From assembly GCA_049516155.1 (NCBI GenBank), contig JBEKTJ010000001.1:62001-126000 (forward strand): a stretch of 64,000 bases of DNA. The letters are read 5' to 3'. Both the position numbers and the translations under genes were made by a program. A model generated the notes under the pieces. It saw nothing but the letters and a program-made list of their open reading frames with translations, had not been told where the DNA came from and searched no databases. Positions 8,841 to 16,411 of this stretch are shown here, piece after piece; the first letter of the stretch is position 1; each line of letters starts with the position of its first letter. The DNA is from Bog-159 sp049516155. GTDB taxonomy: Bacteria > Acidobacteriota > Terriglobia > Bryobacterales > Bryobacteraceae.

Positions 8841-11063
8841 CTATGGCGTGGTGTTGGTCATTATCGCAATACTGTCGGAGCCATAGTTTGCCACCGCCAG
8901 GTCTGGCTTGCCATCCAGGTTGAAGTCGCCCACCGCCAGAGAGGTGGCCCAATAACCCGAAGCGTAGAGCAATGGCGCCTGAAAAGTGCCGTCTCCATTG
9001 CCCAGAAGGATCGACGTGCCGCTGTAGTTGGCCAGCGCCAAGTCCAGCCTACCATCCCCGTTGAAGTCCGCTACCGCAATGGATAGAGCTTCCGTTAAAG
9101 GGTAGATCGTCGCCGCCGGCTGAAACGTTCCGTCACCGTTGCCCAGCAGGATTGCGACGAAGTAGACTTCCCCTGGGCCATCCGAACCTTCGTTGGCCAC
9201 CGCCAGATCCAGCTTTCCGTCGCCATTGAAGTCCCCGATCGCAACGAAAAACGCGGCGGGTCCATCGATTATGGCGGGCTGGCCGGTTATATAATTTACC
9301 GCTGGCTGGAATGTGCCATCGCCATTTCCAAGCAGGCTTGAAACGCCATTGGAGACCGCCACCGCGATGTCAAGCTTGCCATCGCCGTTGAAATCTCCAA
9401 TGGCCACCGATTGGGGCGCGCTGGGTGCAGGGTAGATCACTGCCGTCTGAAAAGTGCCGTCGCCGTTGCCCAGCAGAATCGAAACCGAATTGGAGGCGCT
9501 GGACTGGTTGGCCACGGCGAGATCCGGCTTGCCATCTCCATTGAAGTCGCCCACGGCTACGGAAGTAGGCGTGCTGCCACCCGAAGCGTAGTGCACTGCG
9601 GGCTGGAGCGTGCCGTCGCCGTTGCCCAGCATGATGGACACGTTATCGGCATCGGGACCGCCGTTAGCTACCACAACATCCAGCTTTCCATCGCCATTGA
9701 AGTCCCCCTCGGCCACAGCTACCGGGCGATATCCCACAGAGAAGGCCTGGCGCGGCAGGAAAGCGCCGTTGCCTTCTCCCAACCGAACTGAAACGGCGCC
9801 GAACCCCTCGTCGGCGGTCACCAGATCCGGCTTTCCATCCCCATTGAAGTCGCCCACAGCGATGGCGTAGCAGCAGTTCCCGGCCTTATCGAAACCGGGA
9901 TAGGTGGCGGGGTGCTCAAATTCGCCTTGGCCATTGCCCAACATGATCCCGACGATGCCGTTATCGGAGTCCACCACAGCCAAATCGAGGTTTCCATCGC
10001 CGTTGAAATCACCTAACGCGAAGGAGCTACTAAAGCCCAGGGAGACGGGATTGCCTCCAGAATTGTAGTAGGCAGCCGGCTGGAAGGCGCCATGGCCATT
10101 GGCCAGCAGGATTGAGACTCCGCTGGACACAGCCGCCGCGATATCCGGTTTGCCATCGCCATTTAGGTCCCCCACAACCAGGTCTCCTACAACCGCGGAC
10201 TCAGGCGATCCCACTGCGTAGTTAACCGCCGGCTGGAAAGTGCCATCGCCGTTGCTCAACAGGATGGAGATGGAACCGTAAGTGGTAAGGGCAAGATCCG
10301 CCTTTCCGTCACCGTTGAAGTCCCCAGCCGCCACGGAACTGGGGCCAGGGGGAGCCGTAGCGAAGTCCACCGCTGGCTGGAATGTGCCGTCGCCATTGCC
10401 CAACAGGATCGACAGCATGGGAGCGTCGCTGGAGGGGGAGACCAGAACCGCGAGATCCGCCTTTCCATCGCCATTGAAATCTCCGACAGCCATCGAATCG
10501 GCCGCACCCCCCACGGGGTAGGTCACTGCGGGTTGAAAAGTGCCGTCGCCGTTGCCCAGCAAGATTGAAACGCCTTGGTCCCCCCGGGCGTCCACCGCGA
10601 GGTCCGGCTTGCCGTCCCCATTGAAGTCGCCCACTACCGGCGCAACTCCCGCGGGGTGCTGCATCGCCGGTTGAAAAGTGCCGTCGCCGTTCCCCAGCAG
10701 GATCGTTAGAGTGCCGCTTGCGGAGCTGCCTACCGCCAAGTCCGGCCGGCCATCCCCGTTGAAGTCCGCTACCACCAGAGAGAAAGCGTCGTCTCCGACA
10801 CGATAGCTCGCCTTCGGTCGAAAAGTGCCTTTGCCGTTCCCCAACAGGATTGAGACGCTGCCGGGGCCATTGGCCACCGCCAAGTCCAACTTTCCGTCCC
10901 CATTGAAGTCCGCAACGGCTACGGCGAAGGGAGAACCGCCGTCCAAAAAGCCCCTCGGCGCATCGAAGGACTCTGGCGTAACCGGGAATAGGGCCTGGGG
11001 AACCGCTACCGTCAATATCGCGGCCGTCCAAAGCGGACATAGCCGATCCTGGCGTCTGCGCAT
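8841..11063 (-). CDS. secreted FG-GAP/VCBS repeat protein (first of a tandem pair)
   Basis: The 740-residue paralogue of the downstream gene. It has an N-terminal export signal ('MRRRQDRLCPLWTAAILTVAVPQALF') and 14 FG-GAP repeats with 'DFNGDGK' calcium loops. The two proteins match repeat for repeat. They are nearly identical from repeat 8 ('CCYAIAVGDFNGDGKPDLV') to the C-terminus ('LAVANYGSDSIAI'). The N-terminal repeats diverge more, and one repeat differs in spacing. AAGGAGG precedes ATG 11063. Proteins of this type are predicted extracellular adhesion or scaffold proteins; no C-terminal sorting domain was seen. Confidence 0.88.
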   Translation of the reverse strand: MRRRQDRLCPLWTAAILTVAVPQALFPVTPESFDAPRGFLDGGSPFAVAVADFNGDGKLDLAVANGPGSVSILLGNGKGTFRPKASYRVGDDAFSLVVADFNGDGRPDLAVGSSASGTLTILLGNGDGTFQPAMQHPAGVAPVVGDFNGDGKPDLAVDARGDQGVSILLGNGDGTFQPAVTYPVGGAADSMAVGDFNGDGKADLAVLVSPSSDAPMLSILLGNGDGTFQPAVDFATAPPGPSSVAAGDFNGDGKADLALTTYGSISILLSNGDGTFQPAVNYAVGSPESAVVGDLVVGDLNGDGKPDIAAAVSSGVSILLANGHGAFQPAAYYNSGGNPVSLGFSSSFALGDFNGDGNLDLAVVDSDNGIVGIMLGNGQGEFEHPATYPGFDKAGNCCYAIAVGDFNGDGKPDLVTADEGFGAVSVRLGEGNGAFLPRQAFSVGYRPVAVAEGDFNGDGKLDVVVANGGPDADNVSIMLGNGDGTLQPAVHYASGGSTPTSVAVGDFNGDGKPDLAVANQSSASNSVSILLGNGDGTFQTAVIYPAPSAPQSVAIGDFNGDGKLDIAVAVSNGVSSLLGNGDGTFQPAVNYITGQPAIIDGPAAFFVAIGDFNGDGKLDLAVANEGSDGPGEVYFVAILLGNGDGTFQPAATIYPLTEALSIAVADFNGDGRLDLALANYSGTSILLGNGDGTFQAPLLYASGYWATSLAVGDFNLDGKPDLAVANYGSDSIAIMTNTTP

Positions 11064-11186
11064 TGCTTACCTCCTTAAATTGCTTTGGCCGAATTTTAGC
11101 ATCCGGGTTGGAGTGAAACAATAAAATGATCGCTGGCATCGAGAAAGAGGTACTGTATCGGCTGGTCAATCCAAACCGCTGTTTAT

Positions 11187-11813
11187 TTGGCTCTCATTAC
11201 CTGCGGGGCGGCCTGCGCGCAGTATCCGGCGCATTGGTGGACGCCGGTTCCCGAGGATCAAAAAGCGGTGTGGGAGATCCTGCCGCAAGCCGCCAAGCCC
11301 GGCGAGGTGATTCTTTCCAAACGCAACGAACTGGGAATTCTGTCCAACTTCGCCGCAACTCTATTTATATTTCACGGTAAACGCTATGCCAGCGTCGAGG
11401 GATTCTGGCAGATGATGCTGTATCCGGAAGGCCCGCAGGATGCGCGCGCGGCGGCGGGAATAACGTGGGTGCACACGCGCGAAGAGGTGGCGCGGATGAC
11501 GGCGTTCGAAGCCAAAGATGCGGGGGCCCTGGCCGAGGCGAACATGCGCAAGATGGGGATCGGCTGGGTGACCTTCGAGGGTCGCCGGATGCCGTACCGG
11601 TCCAAGGCGAAAGGCGCGCATTACCGGTTAATTGTGGCGGCCATGCGGGCCAAGCTGGAACAAAATCCAAACGTGCGGGAAATTCTGCTCCGCACCGGCG
11701 ACCTGATTCTGCGGCCGGACCATTTTGAAGAGCCGGACGCTCCGCCGGAATGGCTGTATTTCAATATTTGGATGGAAATCAGAAGCGAGTTGCAGCGCCG
11801 ATCAATAGAATGA
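11187..11813 (+). CDS. NADAR-family (YbiA-like) protein, possibly exported
   Basis: The core 'LGILSNFAATLFIFHGKRYASVEGFWQMMLYPEG' and the end 'ILLRTGDLILRPDHF...WLYFNIWMEIR' fit the NADAR (DUF1768/YbiA) family, N-glycosidases acting on riboflavin-pathway intermediates or ADP-ribose-linked substrates. The start is uncertain. TTG 11187 gives 208 residues beginning 'MALITCGAACAQYPAHWW', which looks like the end of a signal peptide. The frame stays open back to 11130 and there reads 'RKRYCIGWSIQTAVYLALITCGAACAQ', a good signal peptide but without a standard start codon. Either an unusual start is used or the 5' end carries a frameshift with the ATG at 11126. An exported NADAR enzyme would be unusual. 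Confidence 0.7.
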   Translation: MALITCGAACAQYPAHWWTPVPEDQKAVWEILPQAAKPGEVILSKRNELGILSNFAATLFIFHGKRYASVEGFWQMMLYPEGPQDARAAAGITWVHTREEVARMTAFEAKDAGALAEANMRKMGIGWVTFEGRRMPYRSKAKGAHYRLIVAAMRAKLEQNPNVREILLRTGDLILRPDHFEEPDAPPEWLYFNIWMEIRSELQRRSIE

Positions 11814-11829
11814 GGCCTGTCCTACCTGC

Positions 11830-11835
11830 TATAAT
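11830..11835 (+). promoter_or_regulatory. TATAAT -10 element of a probably leaderless gene
   Basis: A perfect TATAAT lies at 11830-11835 and the ATG of the small secreted protein begins seven bases later, at 11843. That is where transcription would start, so the mRNA is probably leaderless; no Shine-Dalgarno is present. The expected -35 region (about 11807-11812) does not match TTGACA. A similar arrangement, CATAAT then ATG about seven bases later, is seen before the Uma2 gene at 61687. Confidence 0.45.
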
Positions 11836-11842
11836 CTGCTGC

Positions 11843-12157
11843 ATGAAACGAGTGGCCGGATTGTTGACTTTGTTTTCTTCCCTGGCGTTCGCCGATACCT
11901 GGAACGGAACGCTGGTGGACGTAATGTGCAAGAACCAGGATCTAGCGGGCCACACCACGAAGTGCGCCATCGGCTGCTCCAAGAGCGGCTATGGCTTGGT
12001 GTTGGCCGACGGCAAATTCGTGAAGTTCGATGAAGCCGGCAACGCCAAGGCATTGGCCGCCTTGAAAGCCACCAGCAAAGAAAAGGACCTGAAGGCCAAA
12101 GTGACCGGCACCTTGGATGGCGAAACCGTTCAGGTCGAGTCCGTTGAACTGCAATAG
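11843..12157 (+). CDS. small secreted protein with conserved cysteines
   Basis: A 104-residue protein with a clear signal peptide ('MKRVAGLLTLFSSLAFA', cleavage near residue 17). The mature part is 'DTWNGTLVDVMCKNQD...TTKCAIGCSKSGYGLVLADGKFVKFD' followed by 'KVTGTLDGETVQVESVEL'. Three cysteines and a repeated 'GTL' beta pattern suggest a small OB-like or beta-barrel periplasmic domain. I recognise this as a type common in Acidobacteria but know no function. The frame opens farther upstream, at 11750 inside the previous gene, but the signal peptide fixes the ATG at 11843. Its 3' end overlaps the convergent gene at 12130-12600 by 28 bases. Confidence 0.75.
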   Translation: MKRVAGLLTLFSSLAFADTWNGTLVDVMCKNQDLAGHTTKCAIGCSKSGYGLVLADGKFVKFDEAGNAKALAALKATSKEKDLKAKVTGTLDGETVQVESVELQ

Positions 12158-12600
12158 CGCTTCCGGATCTCGACCCAGGCCGGAAACACGTCCGGATTCT
12201 CCAGCCAAACGAGCATCCAATGCGCCATCTCCTCTTTCTGCGCCTTTTTTTCCGGCGAGGTCTTGGCGTGGCGCACCAGGAAGCGTGCATGGTCCTTCGC
12301 GGCGATCACCTGCCGCCGGCAATAGCGGGCCCTCAGCCGGTCGGCCGTCCGCATGGCTTCCGCATAGACCGCCAGCATGTCGCGCAAATCGCGCTCCAGA
12401 TCCGCGAACGATTTTTGGCGGATGCCCGCATAAGGTTGCGCGAACGGCAGTCCCTCAGCGCGCAGCAGATCGCGCAGGTAGCTTTCCGAGATCGGCGCCA
12501 GCGTGCGCAATGCGGCCTGCCATTCATTTTCGCCGATCGCAGTAATGCGGCCGCTTGCCAGAAATTCCCGCAAGGCCTGCTTGCGGGTTCTACCCCGCAC
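12130..12600 (-). CDS. hypothetical protein, helical and charged
   Basis: The part that looks protein-coding begins near GTG 12600 and gives about 156 residues, mostly charged helices: 'KQALREFLASGRITAIGENEWQAALRTLAPISESYLRDLLRAEG', then 'DLERDLRDMLAVYAEAMRTADRLRARYCRRQVIAAKDHARFLVR', ending 'EEMAHWMLVWLENPDVFPAWVEIRKR'. No known domain is recognised. The open frame extends to 12849, but that stretch reads as low-quality sequence and overlaps the next gene. The GTG start overlaps the 3' end of the membrane protein gene (12590-12997), so the two may be co-transcribed. The 3' end overlaps the convergent secreted-protein gene. Confidence 0.55.
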   Translation of the reverse strand: MRGRTRKQALREFLASGRITAIGENEWQAALRTLAPISESYLRDLLRAEGLPFAQPYAGIRQKSFADLERDLRDMLAVYAEAMRTADRLRARYCRRQVIAAKDHARFLVRHAKTSPEKKAQKEEMAHWMLVWLENPDVFPAWVEIRKRYCSSTDST

Positions 12601-12997
12601 GGGAATGGCTCGCCATCGCGGGGCCGCGATGGGTGTACAGTGTAATGAGTGGGTTGATGTTCCGCCACGGAGTAGCGAACGAGATGCAATCCCGGCCGGA
12701 ATCTGCCAGCGCTCCGACCGGGACGATCTGGAGACCGGCATTACGGCTTGCGAGGGTGAGTTCGAATAGAGCGCCGATGATCCCGCGGAGGACCAGATAG
12801 AGCGCGAACCCCGCCGCGGTTGGGAAGGTGAAATCCCGATCCAGTGCAACTTCGCCAGGGAAGGTCGTGGCCATTATGTGGGCCGGAGTGAGCGCCCGCC
12901 ATCCGGAAAGAGTTAGGACGGCGATAATACCGGCCTTCGGGCCGGCCGGGAGGCACTTCGCCGCGGGTTTCTTGCGTGGGTTCCCACCATCGCCCAT
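12590..12997 (-). CDS. putative small membrane protein, possibly truncated
   Basis: This 135-residue frame has two hydrophobic stretches ('GIIAVLTLSGWRALTPAHIMATTF' and 'AAGFALYLVLRGIIGALFEL') and the phrase 'WRNINPLITLYT' near the end. The pattern resembles small acidobacterial membrane proteins with four helices. Here the C-terminal helix expected after 'NPLITLYT' is missing, so the gene may be broken at its 3' end. An inverted repeat (GGCC-rich, about 12931-12952) lies inside the N-terminal coding part. Support is limited to composition and to overlap with the next gene. Confidence 0.42.
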   Translation of the reverse strand: MGDGGNPRKKPAAKCLPAGPKAGIIAVLTLSGWRALTPAHIMATTFPGEVALDRDFTFPTAAGFALYLVLRGIIGALFELTLASRNAGLQIVPVGALADSGRDCISFATPWRNINPLITLYTHRGPAMASHSRAG

Positions 12998-13045
12998 GAA
13001 ATCAGCCTATACTGTCCTATTGGTAAAGGCAAAACGTCAGCGCAA

Positions 13046-14293
13046 ATGAAACGTCGTGTCGTCATCACCGGAATCGGGGCCGTGAGCCCCAATGGAATTG
13101 GCAGAGAGGCCTTTTGGGATGCCAGCCGCAAGGGGGTCAGCGGGGTGCGCCGCATCAGCCGGTTCGACCCCTGCGGCTCCCCCGTGCAGGTGGCCGGCGA
13201 GGTGGTGGGATTCGACGAGTCTAAATACGTCGATCCCAAAGACCGCCAGCACGTGTCGCGCGTGGTGCCGCTGGGCGCCGCCGCGGTGCGGGAGGCGATG
13301 GAGGACGCCGGCGTCGACTGCCAGTCGATGACCCGCGAGGAACTGCGCCAAATCGGCGTCATCGTCGGCTCCGGAGGCGGCAGCCTGGAGTTCACCGAGG
13401 AGCAGTACCGCCTATATTATTCCGGCAAACAGAAGCAGTGCAGCGTATACGTGATTCCGACATCTACCATTGGCACGCTGGCCAGCGAAATCTCGATGCG
13501 GTTCGGTTTTCGCGGCATGAGCCACATCATTTCGACGGGATGCACCTCCTCTACGGACGCCATTGGCTATGCCTATCGCAACATTCAGGCCGGCGTGCTG
13601 GACACCATGGTGGCGGGCGGCGTGGACGCGCCCATCGCGCCGCTGATCCTGCGCGGGTTCGTCCTGATGCGCATCATGAGCACGCGCTGGAATTCGGAGC
13701 CCGAACGGGCTTCGCGGCCTTTTTCGCGTGACCGGGACGGCTTCGTGATCGCCGAGGGTGCTTGGTTCTTCGTCATGGAGGATCTGGAACGGGCCCGCTC
13801 CCGGGGCGCGCACATTTATGGCGAAGTGGCGGGATACGGCTCCACATGCGAAGCCTATCACCGCGTGCGCCTGGAAGAGTGCGGCGAAGAGCCGGCCCGT
13901 ACCATGCAGTTGGCGATGGACGAAGGCGGCATCGGGCCCGGCGATGTGCAGTACGTGAATTACCATGGCACAGCCACCGAATTGAACGACCGGATCGAGA
14001 CTCGCGCAGTTAAGCTGGCCTTCAACGGTCACGCGTATAAACTGGCGGGATCGTCGCTAAAGAGCCTGATCGGGCATCCGCAAGGGGCCTGCGGCGCGGC
14101 CGGCATAGCGGCTACGCTCCTGGCCATGCGGGATGGCGTGGTCCATCCCACCATCAACGTCGAAGAGCCGGACCCCCAGTGCGACCTGGACTATATCCCG
14201 GATGTCGCCCGCCGGATGGATATCGAGCATGCCGTGTCCAATTGCATCGCGTTCGGAAGCAAGAATTCCGCGCTGCTGCTACGGCGCGTCTGA
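13046..14293 (+). CDS. beta-ketoacyl-ACP synthase II family (FabF-like)
   Basis: A 415-residue KAS II condensing enzyme, which extends acyl-ACP with malonyl-ACP in fatty-acid or polyketide-like synthesis. The Cys-His-His triad is complete: Cys166 in 'STGCTSSTDAIGYA', His307 in 'NYHGTATELNDRIET' and His344 in 'LIGHPQGACGAAG', with Lys339 also in place. The start 'MKRRVVITGIGAVSPNGIG' is typical. The family phrase 'HGTSTPLND' reads 'HGTATELND' here. No acyl carrier protein or other fab gene is adjacent, so this is an orphan copy that may act in a specialised lipid pathway rather than housekeeping FAS. Confidence 0.93.
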   Translation: MKRRVVITGIGAVSPNGIGREAFWDASRKGVSGVRRISRFDPCGSPVQVAGEVVGFDESKYVDPKDRQHVSRVVPLGAAAVREAMEDAGVDCQSMTREELRQIGVIVGSGGGSLEFTEEQYRLYYSGKQKQCSVYVIPTSTIGTLASEISMRFGFRGMSHIISTGCTSSTDAIGYAYRNIQAGVLDTMVAGGVDAPIAPLILRGFVLMRIMSTRWNSEPERASRPFSRDRDGFVIAEGAWFFVMEDLERARSRGAHIYGEVAGYGSTCEAYHRVRLEECGEEPARTMQLAMDEGGIGPGDVQYVNYHGTATELNDRIETRAVKLAFNGHAYKLAGSSLKSLIGHPQGACGAAGIAATLLAMRDGVVHPTINVEEPDPQCDLDYIPDVARRMDIEHAVSNCIAFGSKNSALLLRRV

Positions 14294-14431
14294 GATCTGA
14301 TTCGGGCGGGGCCTCGCCCTGGAAGGCGGTGAACATCGTGCAGCAGCCATTCGCGAAGCTGGGGCTGTTCTGCGCGGCCGGCAAAGCTTCAGGCATCCGG
14401 GCCTTTGCGAACGACACCAACCGCTGCTATT

Positions 14432-15172
14432 CTATGCGAGTTCTGCGGTGGCTGGATGTGGCCCGCGCTCCTCTAGGAGCTTCGGGGACTTAGGTGCTAC
14501 GGCGGATCGGCGTATCCTGATGCCGAGAAGGGCGGCGAAAACCATGGCCTGCGGCGCATCCACCGTCGCGCCGAAAATATCAGGGGCGCTAAGGCGCAGA
14601 CCCTCGACATGAGATCCGCACAAGTCGGCTCCCACGAGCGTCACGCGGCTCATTTCGGCGCTCCGGAGGTGGCAGTTTAGGAACCGTGCGCCACGCAGAT
14701 CGGTGCCCTGGAAGTCGGCCTCTTCGAAATTGGCGGATTCGAACCATGCGGATTTGAAGGCGCCGAAGCGGAATTGGCAATAGCGCTGGTCCCCTCGGAG
14801 CATGCGAACGTTTTGAAAATCCGCCTCGGCGGCGCGCAAGCCCGTCATTCGGCAATTCAGGAACTCGACGCGCACAGCGTTCAGACCGCGCGCGTCGACA
14901 TTGGCTAGGTCGCAGCCATCAAGGCGAACATCGCGCATACGTAGGTTCGGCAGATTACCGTTGGTTAGCTTCACAGCCTTGAGAACGCAGGTCTCCAGCC
15001 GCAAGCTGGTAGCCACGGCCACGAGGTTGAGATTTTCAATGAGGCATTCGTGAAGCTCCACCTCGCGGTTGCGAAACAGAGCGGTGGCGTTTTCCAGCAA
15101 GGGTAAATCCGTCGGCAGGTCCGGTTCATCGGGAGGCGGACAGATGTCCGCTCCCAGTTTAGTTTTTTTCAT
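14432..15172 (-). CDS. pentapeptide-repeat-like protein
   Basis: A protein of about 246 residues from ATG 15172 (the frame is open to 15283, but 'MKKTKLGADICPPPDEP' is the natural start). The middle, about residues 40-215, consists of five-residue steps of the pentapeptide type with Leu/Phe at the centre: 'NLPNLRMRDVRLDGCDLANVDARGLNAVRVEFLNCRMTGLRAAEADF', then 'ESANFEEADFQGTDLRGARFLNCHLRSAEM'. These form a right-handed square beta-helix. Function cannot be inferred: such proteins range from DNA-mimic gyrase protectors to structural proteins. The protein lacks a signal peptide. Confidence 0.75.
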   Translation of the reverse strand: MKKTKLGADICPPPDEPDLPTDLPLLENATALFRNREVELHECLIENLNLVAVATSLRLETCVLKAVKLTNGNLPNLRMRDVRLDGCDLANVDARGLNAVRVEFLNCRMTGLRAAEADFQNVRMLRGDQRYCQFRFGAFKSAWFESANFEEADFQGTDLRGARFLNCHLRSAEMSRVTLVGADLCGSHVEGLRLSAPDIFGATVDAPQAMVFAALLGIRIRRSAVAPKSPKLLEERGPHPATAELA

Positions 15173-15578
15173 TTGGCCATTTGCGATTTGTCCGATAGTA
15201 TAACTTGGGGAAAATTGGCGCGAATCCGGTAGGCGGCCAGCCCGCCCTTCGCTGCCGACTCGAACCGCCTTCGGGACCGCCATTACGATGCTCTACGCAA
15301 GTGGTGGGGCCGACTCCTTTGACACTCCAGGATCCATCGGAAATTGCTTGCGCCGGTCGGGAAAGAGTGAAGGAGTTGCCCGAGATCAACAACGAGATTT
15401 GGCTGCTGCGGCAATGTTTGTTTGCGCTCAACCTCGGCATCCATCATTCGTTCGATTCCATTTCGCTATCACAGCGCCTTCCGGGAAGGCTAATTACTGT
15501 GGCTGGAAAAGAACGCGTGACCGGAGCTGGACAAGGTTAGCGCGCGACGTCCCGGGCCGCGCGCTTCCGGAAGTGCGA
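15173..15578. other. intergenic stretch with a dispersed repeat, no convincing gene
   Basis: About 400 bases between the start of the pentapeptide gene and the end of the secreted-protein gene. It contains copy 1 of a dispersed repeat (15216-15340). A plus-strand frame (15205-15540) stays open and includes 'ELPEINNEIWLLRQCLFALNLGIHHSFDS', but it has no start context or recognised domain, so it is not called a gene. Confidence 0.5.
15216..15340 (+). repeat. dispersed repeat, copy 1
   Basis: Two blocks recur in the same order and orientation at 36473-36808. The first is a 20-base identity (15216-15235 with 36473-36492). The second is about 52 bases (15289-15340 with 36758-36808) differing at roughly six positions and one indel, including an exact 20-base run ending CTCCAGGAT. 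The blocks are 53 bases apart here and 265 bases apart in the other copy. In the other copy the first block lies inside the dCTP deaminase gene. Confidence 0.6.
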
Positions 15579-16220
15579 CTACTGATTTTGGCCGGTCTGC
15601 GTATCCGGTTGATTCGCCGGAGGCGCCTGGGCGACCAGCGAGATCCCATCCAAGCCATTGGTGTTGTCGGTGGGCCCATCGCCGTTCATAAAGGCGAGAG
15701 TGGTCTCGGATGAAGCCGCCACAAACGTGGTGGTGTACCGCTGCCAGAATATGTAAGTCAATCCCGCCCCAGCCAAGTTGGTGATCGCGAAGGTTTGGGC
15801 GCCGTTTACGAAGACGTTCACAGTGCTGGTATTGCCGTCGGGGCCGCCCGGATCGTTGGGATTGCCGACATAAAAAGTCAGGCTGTATGTCGTACCGGCG
15901 GTTGTGGCGACGGTCTGCTGGACTCCCGTCGCGGTGTTGCTTCCATCTCCCGTCAGGTCGAGCCATTGCTCGCCAACCGCCGCCGGCCAGGTGAAGCCAT
16001 TTCCTATGTATGTAGTGTTGACGACACTCACATTGCCCGGTGCCCCCACCACCTGCCAGCCTCCCAAGGACGAAGTGCCTGTATCGAAGTTCGTGAAGCC
16101 TCCCACAGGCACCACCGGCCTTTCGAAACTGCCGTTCACGATAAGGTTGGTGGCGCCGAATGCGCAAGGCATCAGAAGCCCCGCCACTGCCAATAGTTTG
16201 ATGCTAATCGTCTGTTTCAT
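15579..16220 (-). CDS. secreted DUF642 / choice-of-anchor-type protein
   Basis: A 213-residue protein from ATG 16220, preceded by AAAGGAAAA about ten bases upstream. Its signal peptide is 'MKQTISIKLLAVAGLLMPCAFG'. The mature start 'ATNLIVNGSFERPVVPVGGF', the middle 'GEQWLDLTGDGSNTATGVQQTVATTAGTTYSLTFYVGN' and the late phrase 'DNTNGLDGISLVAQ' match secreted beta-sandwich proteins of the DUF642/choice-of-anchor C type, which are galactose-binding-like. The usual C-terminal PEP-CTERM anchor is absent; the protein ends in a short Gln/Pro-rich tail. Probably extracellular carbohydrate binding; function not known. Confidence 0.72.
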   Translation of the reverse strand: MKQTISIKLLAVAGLLMPCAFGATNLIVNGSFERPVVPVGGFTNFDTGTSSLGGWQVVGAPGNVSVVNTTYIGNGFTWPAAVGEQWLDLTGDGSNTATGVQQTVATTAGTTYSLTFYVGNPNDPGGPDGNTSTVNVFVNGAQTFAITNLAGAGLTYIFWQRYTTTFVAASSETTLAFMNGDGPTDNTNGLDGISLVAQAPPANQPDTQTGQNQ

Positions 16221-16411
16221 TTTGTTTCGTTTTCCTTTCAGTTTTTGATCGAATCTGCGTGGGAGCCGCGATTCCACCGCGCCGACCACGTCTCAGTAGG
16301 CAGAATACGGTGCGGCGCCGCCACTGTGAAGTTTCAACCGCCATTGAAACGGTCACAGCGGCAGGTTACATCGTGTTTGCAATAACTTGCATCTGCTGTA
16401 ATCGCTGGTGC

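Noticed and set aside
6599..11063. Regular DNA periodicity resembling a repeat array or CRISPR
   Set aside because: The period of about 130-150 bases is the coding repeat of FG-GAP proteins, with no constant repeat-spacer pattern.
12568..12588. Hairpin CCCGCAAG/CTTGCGGG as a terminator
   Set aside because: It lies inside a probable coding region and has no T-run.
16377..16402. TTGCAA and TGTAAT as a promoter for the Ser/Thr kinase
   Set aside because: Spacing is only 14 bases, too short for a standard promoter.
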